Shown here: piece after piece, positions 22,283-30,764 of the stretch
How positions within the stretch are numbered: position 1 is the first letter of the stretch
How the letters are laid out: each line of letters starts with the position of its first letter
Assembly: GCA_016716835.1 (NCBI GenBank)
Contig: JADJUW010000003.1
Span: 186,001 to 250,000 of the forward strand
DNA length: 64,000 nt
From: Myxococcales bacterium
Lineage (GTDB): Bacteria > Myxococcota_A > Polyangia > Haliangiales > Haliangiaceae
Reading direction: 5' to 3'
Position numbers and translations under genes: made by a program
Notes under the pieces: model-generated
Database searches by the model: none
What the model was told of the DNA's origin: nothing
What the model saw: only the letters and a program-made list of their open reading frames with translations

Positions 22283-22693
22283 CTAGAGCTCTGAGATCGC
22301 GATGGTCATGGCAACGCCGGCCAAACACAGCAGCCGCTGGTGGTCGGCGTTTTCGACATTGCTCATGATGAATTCGTGCATCGCGGGCTGGGATTTTTTT
22401 AGGACCTTGCTCGCATCGCCTTTGGCGGCCTGATCGAGGTCTTCAAACCCGGCGATAGGACAGGGCAGCTCGATCGCCTTTTCGATAGCCCGCACCAACA
22501 GCGCGGCGTGGAAGACCACCGAGATGACGCCCTCGGCGCCGCCGATTTCGTTTTCGTGGGCGGTGATGTATTGGGTGAGCGCCATCTGGTCCTGCACAAA
22601 TTCGCCGACCAGCGTCGCGGAATAATCGGGCTCGGCCATGCGTTTGGAGGCCTCAGCGACCACGGCGGCCATGTGTTCATTTTCAATTTTCAT
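22283..22693 (-). CDS. Hypothetical helical protein
   Basis: A 136-residue protein, mostly predicted helical from its composition (EHMAAVVAEASKRMAE ... HAALLVRAIEKAIE), without signal peptide or clear motif. It is divergent from the TonB-like gene with only 17 bases between start codons, so the two share a promoter region. I do not recognise a family. Confidence 0.65.
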   Translation of the reverse strand: MKIENEHMAAVVAEASKRMAEPDYSATLVGEFVQDQMALTQYITAHENEIGGAEGVISVVFHAALLVRAIEKAIELPCPIAGFEDLDQAAKGDASKVLKKSQPAMHEFIMSNVENADHQRLLCLAGVAMTIAISEL

Positions 22694-22710
22694 CTAAAAA
22701 CCGTGCGACA

Positions 22711-24321
22711 ATGGTAGCAGATTTGGGGGCAATGGGCTTGGCGACGCGTCCGCGACGATGGCATGAAACCGCAGGGGTGCGCGCGGCGGTCGTGCTGTCG
22801 CTGTGCGCCCATGCGCTGATCGCGCTGGCCATTTGGGGCCCGGCTTGGTGGGCGGCGCGGGCAGGCTCATCGACGCCTGCTATTGATATCAATTCCGAGC
22901 TGGCCCCGGCCAAGCCTGAGGTCGAAACGATTGGCCAAGGTGGCGTGGCAGCGGGCGCAAGCGAGGCGACGCCCGTGGTGCCGATGCAAGTCGCCTTGAT
23001 CGACTGGCCAACGCCGAAGCCGACAAGCACGCCCAAGCCAAAACCGAAGCCGGCGGTCGAGGTAGCAGCACTATCCGGGCCCAACGTGGCCGGTGCACTC
23101 AAGGACGTACCAGGGCCCAAGCGTCCGCCGAAACCGGTCGAGGGCGCCAAGCCCGCCACGGCTGCGCCGTCCGCAGATGCGGCGCTGGGCGGTGGCGAGG
23201 GCGTTGGAGCGGCCGGTGGTGCGGGTCCTGGCGTGGCGCCGGTGTTGGTGGCCGGCATTGGCAACGCGAGCTTCGCCACGGGCGCAAACTTGCTCGCCTA
23301 TGCGCCGCCGCGCCATATCGTTGCGGTTTACGTGCGGTTGTCGTTACTGCGCGATACGCCGTGGGAGCCCATGGTCGAGGCCATCTTGCGACCAATGCCC
23401 GATTACCGCGCCTTGCTCGGCAAGCAGGCCGCCGGCGATAAATCCGCCAGCCGCTTGTTCGACTCGATCTTGATTTCGACGTCGTCGCCGCGGCGGGTGG
23501 ACGCGACGATGTTGGCGGTGCGGCCGCGCGTAGCACGCGACGTCGTGCGCAGGTCCGTAGCCGACGGCGACAAAATTTTCTGGCGCGTGGTGCGCGGCGG
23601 CGCCGCCGGCGAACGGCTGCCGAGCGATGGCCGCGTGTTCTTGGCGCCGGCGCTCGACCTCATGTTGCTCGCGCGCGTCAGTGAGCTCGGCGATTTGATG
23701 GCGCCGCCTACCGGCACGCAGGCTGCCGCCACCGCGGCGACACCAGCGGCGGCTTCGACGGCACCGCTTGACGCCGTGCCCGTGCCCGCGCCTGCACCAG
23801 CGCCAGCGCCAGCGGCGAGCGCCTCGTCGACCATCGATACCAGCGTCGCCCACGGCGCGCTGCCGGGCTGGCTGTCGCAGCTCATGCAACTCGAGGCCCA
23901 CGTCGTTGCGAATTCCCCTGCGGGCAAGGCGCCCCTCCTGATGATGACCGCGGCGATTAAGCCATCGGCCAAGGTGGGCGAGCGCCTCGGCACGCCGGGC
24001 TTGGCCTTGCCGACGCAAATGACGCTTTCCGTGATCATGGAGGCCACCGGCTTTGTCGTGCGCGGCAATCTGGTCTTTGCTGACGCCGCGGCGGCAAGCG
24101 CCTTTGCGGGCGTGGTGATCGCCAAGCAGGCCGAGGCGGTCGGCGATCCAATCGCGGGCCTCGTGCTGTCGCGGGTCGGCGCCAAGAACGCGTTGCTCAA
24201 CTTTTCGCTGCAACCAACCGATCGCGTGCTGGCGTTTTCAACGTCCATCAGCGCGGTCGATGCCAAAAAATTGCTTACGCTCGCGGCGCTCGAGCTCGCC
24301 TCCTACTTTGCGGAGCCATGA
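22711..24321 (+). CDS. TonB-like anchored periplasmic protein of unknown function
   Basis: A 536-residue protein with one N-terminal membrane helix (VRAAVVLSLCAHALIALAIWGPAWW) preceded by basic residues, as in TonB/TolA-type energy transducers, then a long Pro-Lys linker (PKPTSTPKPKPKP). The rest has no TonB C-terminal domain that I recognise. It contains a globular part about residues 195-330 (AYAPPRHIVAVYVRLSLLRDTPWEP) and a Pro/Ala-rich spacer before a final folded part ending at ALELASYF. The sugar-transferase gene begins 4 bases after its stop, so these probably form one operon. Confidence 0.75.
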   Translation: MVADLGAMGLATRPRRWHETAGVRAAVVLSLCAHALIALAIWGPAWWAARAGSSTPAIDINSELAPAKPEVETIGQGGVAAGASEATPVVPMQVALIDWPTPKPTSTPKPKPKPAVEVAALSGPNVAGALKDVPGPKRPPKPVEGAKPATAAPSADAALGGGEGVGAAGGAGPGVAPVLVAGIGNASFATGANLLAYAPPRHIVAVYVRLSLLRDTPWEPMVEAILRPMPDYRALLGKQAAGDKSASRLFDSILISTSSPRRVDATMLAVRPRVARDVVRRSVADGDKIFWRVVRGGAAGERLPSDGRVFLAPALDLMLLARVSELGDLMAPPTGTQAAATAATPAAASTAPLDAVPVPAPAPAPAPAASASSTIDTSVAHGALPGWLSQLMQLEAHVVANSPAGKAPLLMMTAAIKPSAKVGERLGTPGLALPTQMTLSVIMEATGFVVRGNLVFADAAAASAFAGVVIAKQAEAVGDPIAGLVLSRVGAKNALLNFSLQPTDRVLAFSTSISAVDAKKLLTLAALELASYFAEP

Positions 24322-24325
24322 GGTT

Positions 24326-24886
24326 ATGAATCGCGCCGCAGACTTGGTTGGCGTGGCGCTGTTGGCGCCGCTTGCGCTCCCGCTGGGGCTCGCCGCGACG
24401 GCGGCGATCTGCGTGTTTGATCGCGGCGAACCGATGTTCACGCAAACGCGCGTCGGGCTGGGGCGGCAGCCATTTGTGATCTACAAGCTGCGCACCATGC
24501 GCGACGGCCAGGTAACCCCTGTTGGGCACGTGCTGCGGAAGACCGGCCTCGATGAACTGCCGCAGTTGTGGAACGTCGTGCGCGGCGACATGAGCCTGGT
24601 GGGGCCGCGACCGTTGCTGCATACGGACATCGCACGGCTGAAATGGGATGGTCCCGACTATGACCTTCGGTGGAGCGTGCGGCCGGGCGTGGTCGGCCCG
24701 GTGCAGCTGTGGTCGACGCGACAGTGCGATGCGCGGCTGAGCTGGGTGTACGACCGCGGCTATGTGCGGCAGGCGTCGCTGGCGCGCGATGTCGCCTTGG
24801 TGGGCGCCGCGGGCCTGTGCGCGATTTTCGGGAAGAGGCGGGTCGCCCAGGTGTTTGCAGGTTGGCGGAGGCGAAGCTACACATGA
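24326..24886 (+). CDS. Sugar-phosphate transferase (PglC/WcaJ-type)
   Basis: A 186-residue monotopic phosphoglycosyl transferase that should load the first sugar phosphate onto undecaprenyl phosphate for surface polysaccharide or glycan synthesis. The family signature is present: the membrane hairpin [34 protein letters not shown], the [28 protein letters not shown] core and the Arg-rich [11 protein letters not shown]. It is about the length of the small PglC forms. It overlaps the next gene by four bases (ATGA). Confidence 0.9.
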   Translation: MNRAADLVGVALLAPLALPLGLAATAAICVFDRGEPMFTQTRVGLGRQPFVIYKLRTMRDGQVTPVGHVLRKTGLDELPQLWNVVRGDMSLVGPRPLLHTDIARLKWDGPDYDLRWSVRPGVVGPVQLWSTRQCDARLSWVYDRGYVRQASLARDVALVGAAGLCAIFGKRRVAQVFAGWRRRSYT

Positions 24887-25893
24887 AGGTCTTGCTCTTA
24901 GGCTTAGGCAATATTGGCACCACGCTGGCAAACGTGCTGCTGGCGCAACGCGAGCTGCTTGGCATTTCGCGGCTGCGCCTGCAAAAGGGCACGCCCAAGC
25001 CCTATCTTGAGGCCGATCTCGACTTGCTGCGCGCACGTGGCGCCGAGGTTGTTACGGGGCGCGAGCTCGCTGCGCATGGCGATGGCATGGATTATGTTTT
25101 TGACTGCCGTGGCGCTGGAATGCCTCTCGCAGACAAAGTCGCGTTAGAGGCTATGCCGCAGCTACGCGGCGCGGTGGCCCAGGGGAGCGAACACGGCTAT
25201 GGCGTGCCCTACGTGACGGGCGTCAATGACGCCGCGGTGCGCGGCGAGCGCTTTGTGCAAGTGGCCTCGTGCAATGCGCACGCGGTGGCGACGTTGCTGC
25301 GCGTGTTTGCCGGCGACGAATTGGCGGGGCTCGTGCGCGGTGATTTTGTGGTGGTGAGACGCAGCGAAGACATCGGCGCGCATGAGCGCCTCGTTTCGGG
25401 CACGGTGGTGTCGCGGCACGCCGAGCCGCTGGGTACGCACCACGCCGCCGCCGCGCAGCGCATCTACGCGACGCGCGGCATCAACGTCGAGGTGACGAGC
25501 TCAGACGTCACCACGCCGAGCCAGCTCATGCACACGCTGCGCTTCTCGCTCACGCTGCGTGGCGAGCAATCTGCCGCCGACTTGCAGGCCGCCATCGCGC
25601 GCGAGCCGTTGGTCGCGACGACGCAAAAGTTTGATGCAAATCGCCTCTTCGAACTCGGCCGCCGCTACGGCGTGCAAGGCCGTTTGTACGCCCACGCCAT
25701 CGTTGTCGCAAACGACCTGCTCATTCACCACCGCGATGGCAACACCGAGGTCCGCGGCTGGGCCTTCGTACCGCAAGAAGGCAACACCATCCTCTCGACC
25801 CTCGCCGCCTTCCTCTTCCAAACCCAGCACCCCGCCGCCGCCGCCATTCTCGCCACCCTGACTGAGGGTCACTCCATAGGCAAAATAGTATAG
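24883..25893 (+). CDS. Type II (archaeal-type) GAPDH-like dehydrogenase
   Basis: The 336-residue protein has a Rossmann start (LLLGLGNIGTTLANVLL) and a catalytic-Cys segment VQVASCNAHAVATLL (C130) that aligns with the SCN motif of archaeal type II glyceraldehyde-3-phosphate dehydrogenases (C about 140). Later HAEPLGTHHAAAAQRIY and TSSDVTTPSQLMHTLRF match the family's His-rich substrate segment and its 'VPTTLMHLH' strand. It probably oxidises an aldehyde phosphate with NAD(P). It is coupled to a sugar transferase by an ATGA overlap, so its substrate may belong to polysaccharide precursor metabolism. It could be a distant paralogue without GAPDH activity. Confidence 0.72.
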   Translation: MKVLLLGLGNIGTTLANVLLAQRELLGISRLRLQKGTPKPYLEADLDLLRARGAEVVTGRELAAHGDGMDYVFDCRGAGMPLADKVALEAMPQLRGAVAQGSEHGYGVPYVTGVNDAAVRGERFVQVASCNAHAVATLLRVFAGDELAGLVRGDFVVVRRSEDIGAHERLVSGTVVSRHAEPLGTHHAAAAQRIYATRGINVEVTSSDVTTPSQLMHTLRFSLTLRGEQSAADLQAAIAREPLVATTQKFDANRLFELGRRYGVQGRLYAHAIVVANDLLIHHRDGNTEVRGWAFVPQEGNTILSTLAAFLFQTQHPAAAAILATLTEGHSIGKIV

Positions 25894-25936
25894 CGATAAC
25901 AATAGGTTGCCCCCCGCACTGCGTAATTACCACATT

Positions 25937-28027
25937 CTAAGGTTGCCCTAGCGCCGTTTCAAACTGCGGATGGGTCGTAATGGCGTGGTCAAGTGCTGCC
26001 AATGTTGACGGCTCTACATCGGCCCCAAATCGTGCGGTCGAACGCGCGCGCTTGACGAGCCACGCGGCATCGAGCAATCGATGGCGAGCGAGCGACGGGA
26101 AGCGCGAAGAACCCTCCGTAACTCGATGAGCGAGCGCCACCGTGGTTTCGCTTTTGGGCCCTGTCGGCACGCCATATGCAACGTAAAAACCGGCCGCCAG
26201 CATGCTCGAGCGCACGGCGGTGGAATTGGTATAGGTAAACAGCTCGACGGGCGAGGGCGGCGCGGCTACGACGTCATAGAGCGCGCGAAATATGGCAAGC
26301 GACCACATCGGCGTGTCGACCTTGGCCGAAAACGGATCCCAGAAAATCACGTCGGGTCGCGGCTGCGCGGCATAGTGCGCGTGATAATCGCCCGCGCACA
26401 GTCGCCACGTGTAACGACCTTGCGGATGCGCAAACGCGCCATCGAGCAACAGCTTGTGGGGCGCGCCGTGACGCAAGTGCGGAAACAATTTTAAGTTGTC
26501 GAGTGCTAGGCGCAGCGCATCGAGGTCGTGCTCGTAGCTAATGATCTCGGCGCGAGGGCCGTCGGTGCCCTTGACCGCTCCGAGCCGTCGGATCAGCGCC
26601 ATCGCATTGTGCGCGGCGCCAAGTCCCACGTCCCATACCACCAAGGGGCGTGCGGGCGCGGCAGCCCGGCACGCCCATTCGATCCACGCCGACTGCGCGA
26701 CGTAGAGCCGCTCGGCCTCGGCGTTGGGGTCGTTCACTGAATGCATGATTTCGCCCGAGGCAATATGCGCGATGCTCGCCACGCCAGGACCTGCGCTGCT
26801 ACCCGCGACGTCACCATGGTCACCGCCCCTGGCGATGTGGACGCGAAAGTTCCCAAGCGCCTCCGCCCCGCGGTGACGCGACTTCTTAGGCTCGGCTCGC
26901 AGCGGCGGGTTGTCTTCATCGGTGCGCATCAACACCTCGCGTTGCTCGGCATAGAAAGCCGGAAACGTGCCCGCGATAATGTGCCCGCGCATTTTCGCCA
27001 TCAGCCCTAAATAGAAGTGCAGGTTGTGGTTTGCGAGCAATTGCCAGCCTAGCGGCTCTTTGCACTTAACCAAATGGTGCAGGTATGATCGCCCATACAA
27101 CACGCAGGCGTCGCAAGCACACGCTTCATCGAGGGGCGCCTCATCAAACTTGTGCACGCCTCGCCGCAAGTCGAGCTTGCCGCGCGACGAAAACACCGTG
27201 CCTTGTTGCGCCCACGCCGTCGGCAAGATGCAATCGAACATGTCGACGCCGCGATGCACGCCCTCGAGCAAATCAATCGGGGTGCCAACGCCCATGAGGT
27301 AGCGCGGCTTGTCGCGCGGCAAGAGGTCCGCCGTCATCTCGGCGATGTCTTCGCGCTCGGCCTTGCTCTCGCCCACCGCCAGCCCACCAATCGCATAGCC
27401 GTCAAAGCCAGTCATGTCAGTCAGCGCCGCCGCACTCTGGCGCCGCAGATCGGCGAAGCACGCGCCTTGCACGATGGCAAATAACGCGCTCGCCGCGTCG
27501 CCGCGCGCCGCCAGCGACCGCGCCGCCCAGCGATGCGTCAGCTCCATGGCCGCCTTGGCCTCGCCGTGTGGGCTCGTTGAATTAATGCATTGGTCGAGCA
27601 CCATCATGATGTCCGAACCAATGGCGAGCTGCATCGCGACCGATCGCTCCGGCGTTAAGTGAAACACCGTGCCGTCGAGTTGGCTACGAAACGTCGCGCC
27701 ATCCTCACTCATGGCGCGGATGTGAGGCAGCGAAAAAATTTGAAAGCCGCCGGAGTCGGTTAGAATCGACTTGTCCCACCGCATCCACTTGTGCAGGCCC
27801 CCGAGCCGCTCAAACAACTCAATGCCCGGTCGCACCATAAGATGATACGTATTGCCCAAAATGATCTGCGCGCCGAGCTGCTGCAGCTGCCCGAGGTTTT
27901 GCGAACGCACCGCCGCGCGCGTGCCCACCGGCATGAACACGGGCGTCAAGATCTCGCTGCGCGCGGTGGTCAGCGTGCCCGCACGCGCCCGCGTGCCTGC
28001 TGCCGTCGCCTCAACCCGAAACCTCAC
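25937..28027 (-). CDS. tgt: tRNA-guanine transglycosylase fused to MnmC-like methyltransferase domain
   Basis: Residues 1-380 are Tgt, which exchanges G34 for the queuosine precursor: LTPVFMPVGTRAAVRS, ILTDSGGFQIFSL, GGLAVGESKAERE, the nucleophile Asp in FDCILPTA, and the zinc site CACDAC...C...H. Residues about 400-696 form a second domain: a 'GEIMHSVNDPNAEAERLYV' entry, an SAM loop VVWDVGLGAAHNAM, RPDVIFWDPFSAKVDTPMWS and VELFTYTNSTAVRSSMLAAGF. This matches the DUF752/MnmC1 methyltransferase that finishes mnm5U34. Tgt usually ends near 380 residues, so the fusion of two wobble-base activities is unusual. The GTG start has TACAAC 6 bases upstream. The Tgt 'PTRNxRNG' stretch is altered to PTAWAQQG. 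Confidence 0.86.
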   Translation of the reverse strand: MRFRVEATAAGTRARAGTLTTARSEILTPVFMPVGTRAAVRSQNLGQLQQLGAQIILGNTYHLMVRPGIELFERLGGLHKWMRWDKSILTDSGGFQIFSLPHIRAMSEDGATFRSQLDGTVFHLTPERSVAMQLAIGSDIMMVLDQCINSTSPHGEAKAAMELTHRWAARSLAARGDAASALFAIVQGACFADLRRQSAAALTDMTGFDGYAIGGLAVGESKAEREDIAEMTADLLPRDKPRYLMGVGTPIDLLEGVHRGVDMFDCILPTAWAQQGTVFSSRGKLDLRRGVHKFDEAPLDEACACDACVLYGRSYLHHLVKCKEPLGWQLLANHNLHFYLGLMAKMRGHIIAGTFPAFYAEQREVLMRTDEDNPPLRAEPKKSRHRGAEALGNFRVHIARGGDHGDVAGSSAGPGVASIAHIASGEIMHSVNDPNAEAERLYVAQSAWIEWACRAAAPARPLVVWDVGLGAAHNAMALIRRLGAVKGTDGPRAEIISYEHDLDALRLALDNLKLFPHLRHGAPHKLLLDGAFAHPQGRYTWRLCAGDYHAHYAAQPRPDVIFWDPFSAKVDTPMWSLAIFRALYDVVAAPPSPVELFTYTNSTAVRSSMLAAGFYVAYGVPTGPKSETTVALAHRVTEGSSRFPSLARHRLLDAAWLVKRARSTARFGADVEPSTLAALDHAITTHPQFETALGQP

Positions 28028-28105
28028 GCGCGGGTTGTAGCCGCATGGCCTGTGCGCGGCAACGCCCGGAGGTAAAACCTTGTGTATAGATCGCGCTATC
28101 GTCGC

Positions 28106-29263
28106 TCAAGCAGGCGGTAAGCCGGTCGCGATATAGTTTGCCCAAGCAGGCTGCTCACTTACCGTAGCCGCTGCAAGCACCGCGGCAACGCCGACATGGC
28201 CGGCCAAGAACGCATACTTGACGTTGGCTGTCAAAGCAGGAAGATTTGGATTTGCTAACTTGTACGTATATAAACATTCATCGTACCAATGCTTTGCCGC
28301 TCGGCTAAACCGCTCGTTGCTCGTAGCCCTGTAGAGCTGATGATAAATGTGAGCCATTCCCGCAGCACCGTGCGAGATGTTAACAGAGGGTGGTTGAATA
28401 TAGTCTTTACGTGGCCTTAGCGTACTACGCAGGCCGACTTGAATTGCCCGTTCTCGCCAATCATCGTTGCCGAGAGCCGTGGCCGCGCAAAGAAGTGCAA
28501 GTGCGACCCCGGCGTCACCGTGACCCCATCCCGCGTCCGAGCGGATCAAATTATTTGGACGCTCTGGAAACTCGTAGACAGAAAAACACGAGTAGCCATC
28601 GCTGCGGATGCGGCCCATTAACCACGTCGTGGCCTCTTCAAGCATGGACCGCGCCGCAGGTAGCGACGTTAGGTGCGAAAGTGCTACGAGGAGACTTGCC
28701 ACGCCATGGGCAAGGCCTGTTTCGACTACTTCTTCACCTCGCTTCACCGATGTCCAACAGCAACCAGAACTGCCACTGGTTCTGGCAGAAGACGCCAAAG
28801 CATTGCATAACGCCGTGGCGAGCGTAAAATTATGACGTTTGATTGCGTAGAACAACATCCCAGCTAGCCCATCAAAAAGTTCAAACGGGATTCGTTCATC
28901 TTTACTAGCTTCACTTGAAGAGATGCTCTCCAACAAAATAGCGTCGAGATGGCTAAGGATTTCGGTTGCGTCCGAATTGTGATCAGTTTCTATTAGGTTT
29001 GCGAGGAGCCATGCGTGCCCAATTGAGCCCTCGAAAAATTGGCTATCGGCGCCATTTGACTCAAAATGCCGCACGAGTTCTTGAACTGCTATGGATCGGA
29101 ACGACGGATACTCTGGAGAATCGGTGGCTTGCAACAAAAGTGCCAATTCACCATAAAAACTGGGGAGAGCTTGAGGTAACCACAGTTGCTTAGCGTTATC
29201 ACAAACCGTTTTAACTGCGAACGCGGTGTCGCTCGGCAACAAAAATTTTGCGTCGCTAGTCAT
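28106..29263 (-). CDS. LanC-like protein 1, zinc ligands lost
   Basis: A 385-residue alpha/alpha-barrel protein of the lanthionine-cyclase family. The repeated Gly-rich turns are visible: GLAHGVAS (about 183-190), WGHGDAG (246-252) and NISHGAAG (296-302). In active LanC enzymes the second turn is WCYGxxG and the third CHGxxG, giving two Cys and one His that bind zinc. Here the two Cys are replaced by Gly247 and Ser297 and only His298 remains, so zinc binding and cyclisation are doubtful. It may be a scaffold, an inhibitor or a pseudoenzyme. The gene is divergent from LanC-like protein 2 and clearly less GC-rich than genes outside the region. Confidence 0.8.
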   Translation of the reverse strand: MTSDAKFLLPSDTAFAVKTVCDNAKQLWLPQALPSFYGELALLLQATDSPEYPSFRSIAVQELVRHFESNGADSQFFEGSIGHAWLLANLIETDHNSDATEILSHLDAILLESISSSEASKDERIPFELFDGLAGMLFYAIKRHNFTLATALCNALASSARTSGSSGCCWTSVKRGEEVVETGLAHGVASLLVALSHLTSLPAARSMLEEATTWLMGRIRSDGYSCFSVYEFPERPNNLIRSDAGWGHGDAGVALALLCAATALGNDDWRERAIQVGLRSTLRPRKDYIQPPSVNISHGAAGMAHIYHQLYRATSNERFSRAAKHWYDECLYTYKLANPNLPALTANVKYAFLAGHVGVAAVLAAATVSEQPAWANYIATGLPPA

Positions 29264-29365
29264 TAATCACACGAAAAATAATAGATCGCGAAACGTTACG
29301 AGGCTTGAATAAGCGTAAAGACCTAGTTTCTCTCGTGCGCCTCGCCACTAGTTGCAAAAAGTTGA

Positions 29366-29371
29366 TACGAT
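29366..29371 (+). promoter_or_regulatory. -10-like TACGAT close to start codon
   Basis: TACGAT ends 7 bases before the GTG at 29379 that I take as the start of LanC-like protein 2. There is no Shine-Dalgarno sequence. No good -35 is visible. Confidence 0.3.
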
Positions 29372-29378
29372 CTCTCCC

Positions 29379-30710
29379 GTGAGTCCCCAGTCGACGTGGC
29401 ATCCAATATTATCGGGCGAGTTAGCGTTGAAAGCTCAAAAAATCGTACAACACATCATAGATGAGTTGAAAGCCGAGTTGGAGAAATCGACGCTTCTTCC
29501 CGCGGGAATTGTTGTAGCGAATAGCCCGGTTGATCCATATGTCGCGCTCCTTTTTTCATACGCTTGGGCAACTGATAAGTCACGTTCTGACATTGCCGCG
29601 TATGCTGTTGAGTTACTCGACGCCATCTCCGCTAGTTGCGCAGCGGCGCCTAACAGCTTGCGTCCGAATTCTGGTGTCATCGCCGCCGATTGGGTTTATT
29701 CGCATTATTGCAGAGAGTTTTTTGAGCGGGATCCGGAGCACGGGAATCTCGAAGACGAGACAAGCGATGACATTGAGGTCGCTTTGGTTGTCTGCAAGCT
29801 TCTAAAAGATGCCCCGCCTCGAGCGTACGATCTAGCTTCGGGTTTGGTGGGGCTCGGCATCTATGGGTTAGAAAGTACCAACACTAAGGCAGGAACAGAA
29901 ATTGTTTCAGTGGTTCTATCATTGCTCGCAGATCGCAGCGAGCCGGTGGATTCGCTTCGATCGCGCTGGCTCACACCGCGAGAACTACTATTTGGGTCCA
30001 ATCGTGAAGCATATCCGGACGGTGTCTATGACCTAGGTGTTGCCCATGGCGTACCCGGCATTATTGCCTTTGCAGCAGAAAGTTACGCGCGTGGTATCGC
30101 ACGCGAAGTTGCCTTAGACATTGCGGGCAAAGCCGTGGAGTGGATTCTGAGTGTTAGGGTCTTAGACGGCGGGCCTGGATACGACTCATGGGTCGAGCAT
30201 GGGAAAAATGCCTACACCGGTAACCAAGTTGCGTGGTGCTACGGTGGCCTGGGGTTAGCCGCAACCGTTTTGCGCGCCGCTCAAGTATTTTCGAGGAGTG
30301 ATTGGCACGGTCAAGCCGTAAATATTGCGCGCGCTTGCGCAGATGTGTCGTTGAGTAGTTTTGAACTTCGGAGCCATGCGCTTTGCCATGGGTCTGCTGG
30401 GATCGCCCACATATTCAATCGCATGTATCATGCGACAAATGACCCGATATTTAAACGAGCGGCCGTATCGTATTATGAGGCATGCGTGGGTGCGTTTGAC
30501 CCTGCTATCGGCTTTGGTGGGTATTTAGATCTTGCAACGATATTCACTGGAAAGAATACTCAATCGGAATCAATGACGACCGCAAAAGTCGGATCTTGGA
30601 ATTTCCTGACCGGGACATCAGGCATTGGCGCCGCATTGCTAGCGGCAATCGGTGATGTTGAACCGCTCTGGGATCGATTGTTGCTTACAACAATTATGCC
30701 TAAACAGTAG
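29379..30710 (+). CDS. LanC-like lanthionine cyclase 2, zinc site intact
   Basis: A 443-residue LanC-family protein. All signature turns are intact: GVAHGVPGI, AWCYGGLGLAA with zinc ligand C287, and ALCHGSAGIAHIF with ligands C336 and H337, then a late GTSGIGAALLAA. With the GTG start at 29379 the ligand positions nearly equal those of NisC (C284, C330, H331). A TTG at 29352 would add nine residues. Enzymes of this type activate Cys thiols and add them to dehydrated Ser/Thr to form thioether rings. No separate dehydratase is next to it; the neighbours are a kinase and two more LanC-like genes. Confidence 0.88.
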   Translation: MSPQSTWHPILSGELALKAQKIVQHIIDELKAELEKSTLLPAGIVVANSPVDPYVALLFSYAWATDKSRSDIAAYAVELLDAISASCAAAPNSLRPNSGVIAADWVYSHYCREFFERDPEHGNLEDETSDDIEVALVVCKLLKDAPPRAYDLASGLVGLGIYGLESTNTKAGTEIVSVVLSLLADRSEPVDSLRSRWLTPRELLFGSNREAYPDGVYDLGVAHGVPGIIAFAAESYARGIAREVALDIAGKAVEWILSVRVLDGGPGYDSWVEHGKNAYTGNQVAWCYGGLGLAATVLRAAQVFSRSDWHGQAVNIARACADVSLSSFELRSHALCHGSAGIAHIFNRMYHATNDPIFKRAAVSYYEACVGAFDPAIGFGGYLDLATIFTGKNTQSESMTTAKVGSWNFLTGTSGIGAALLAAIGDVEPLWDRLLLTTIMPKQ

Positions 30711-30764
30711 CTACTTGTTTGGTAAGAGCCGGCAATCGCGCGTAAGTCAGATTTTTATGGAGTC

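Noticed and set aside
28028..28105. Possible tRNA or small RNA between tgt and LanC-like 1
   Set aside because: No cloverleaf pairing or conserved T-loop could be traced, and a TATACA-like element alone is not enough.
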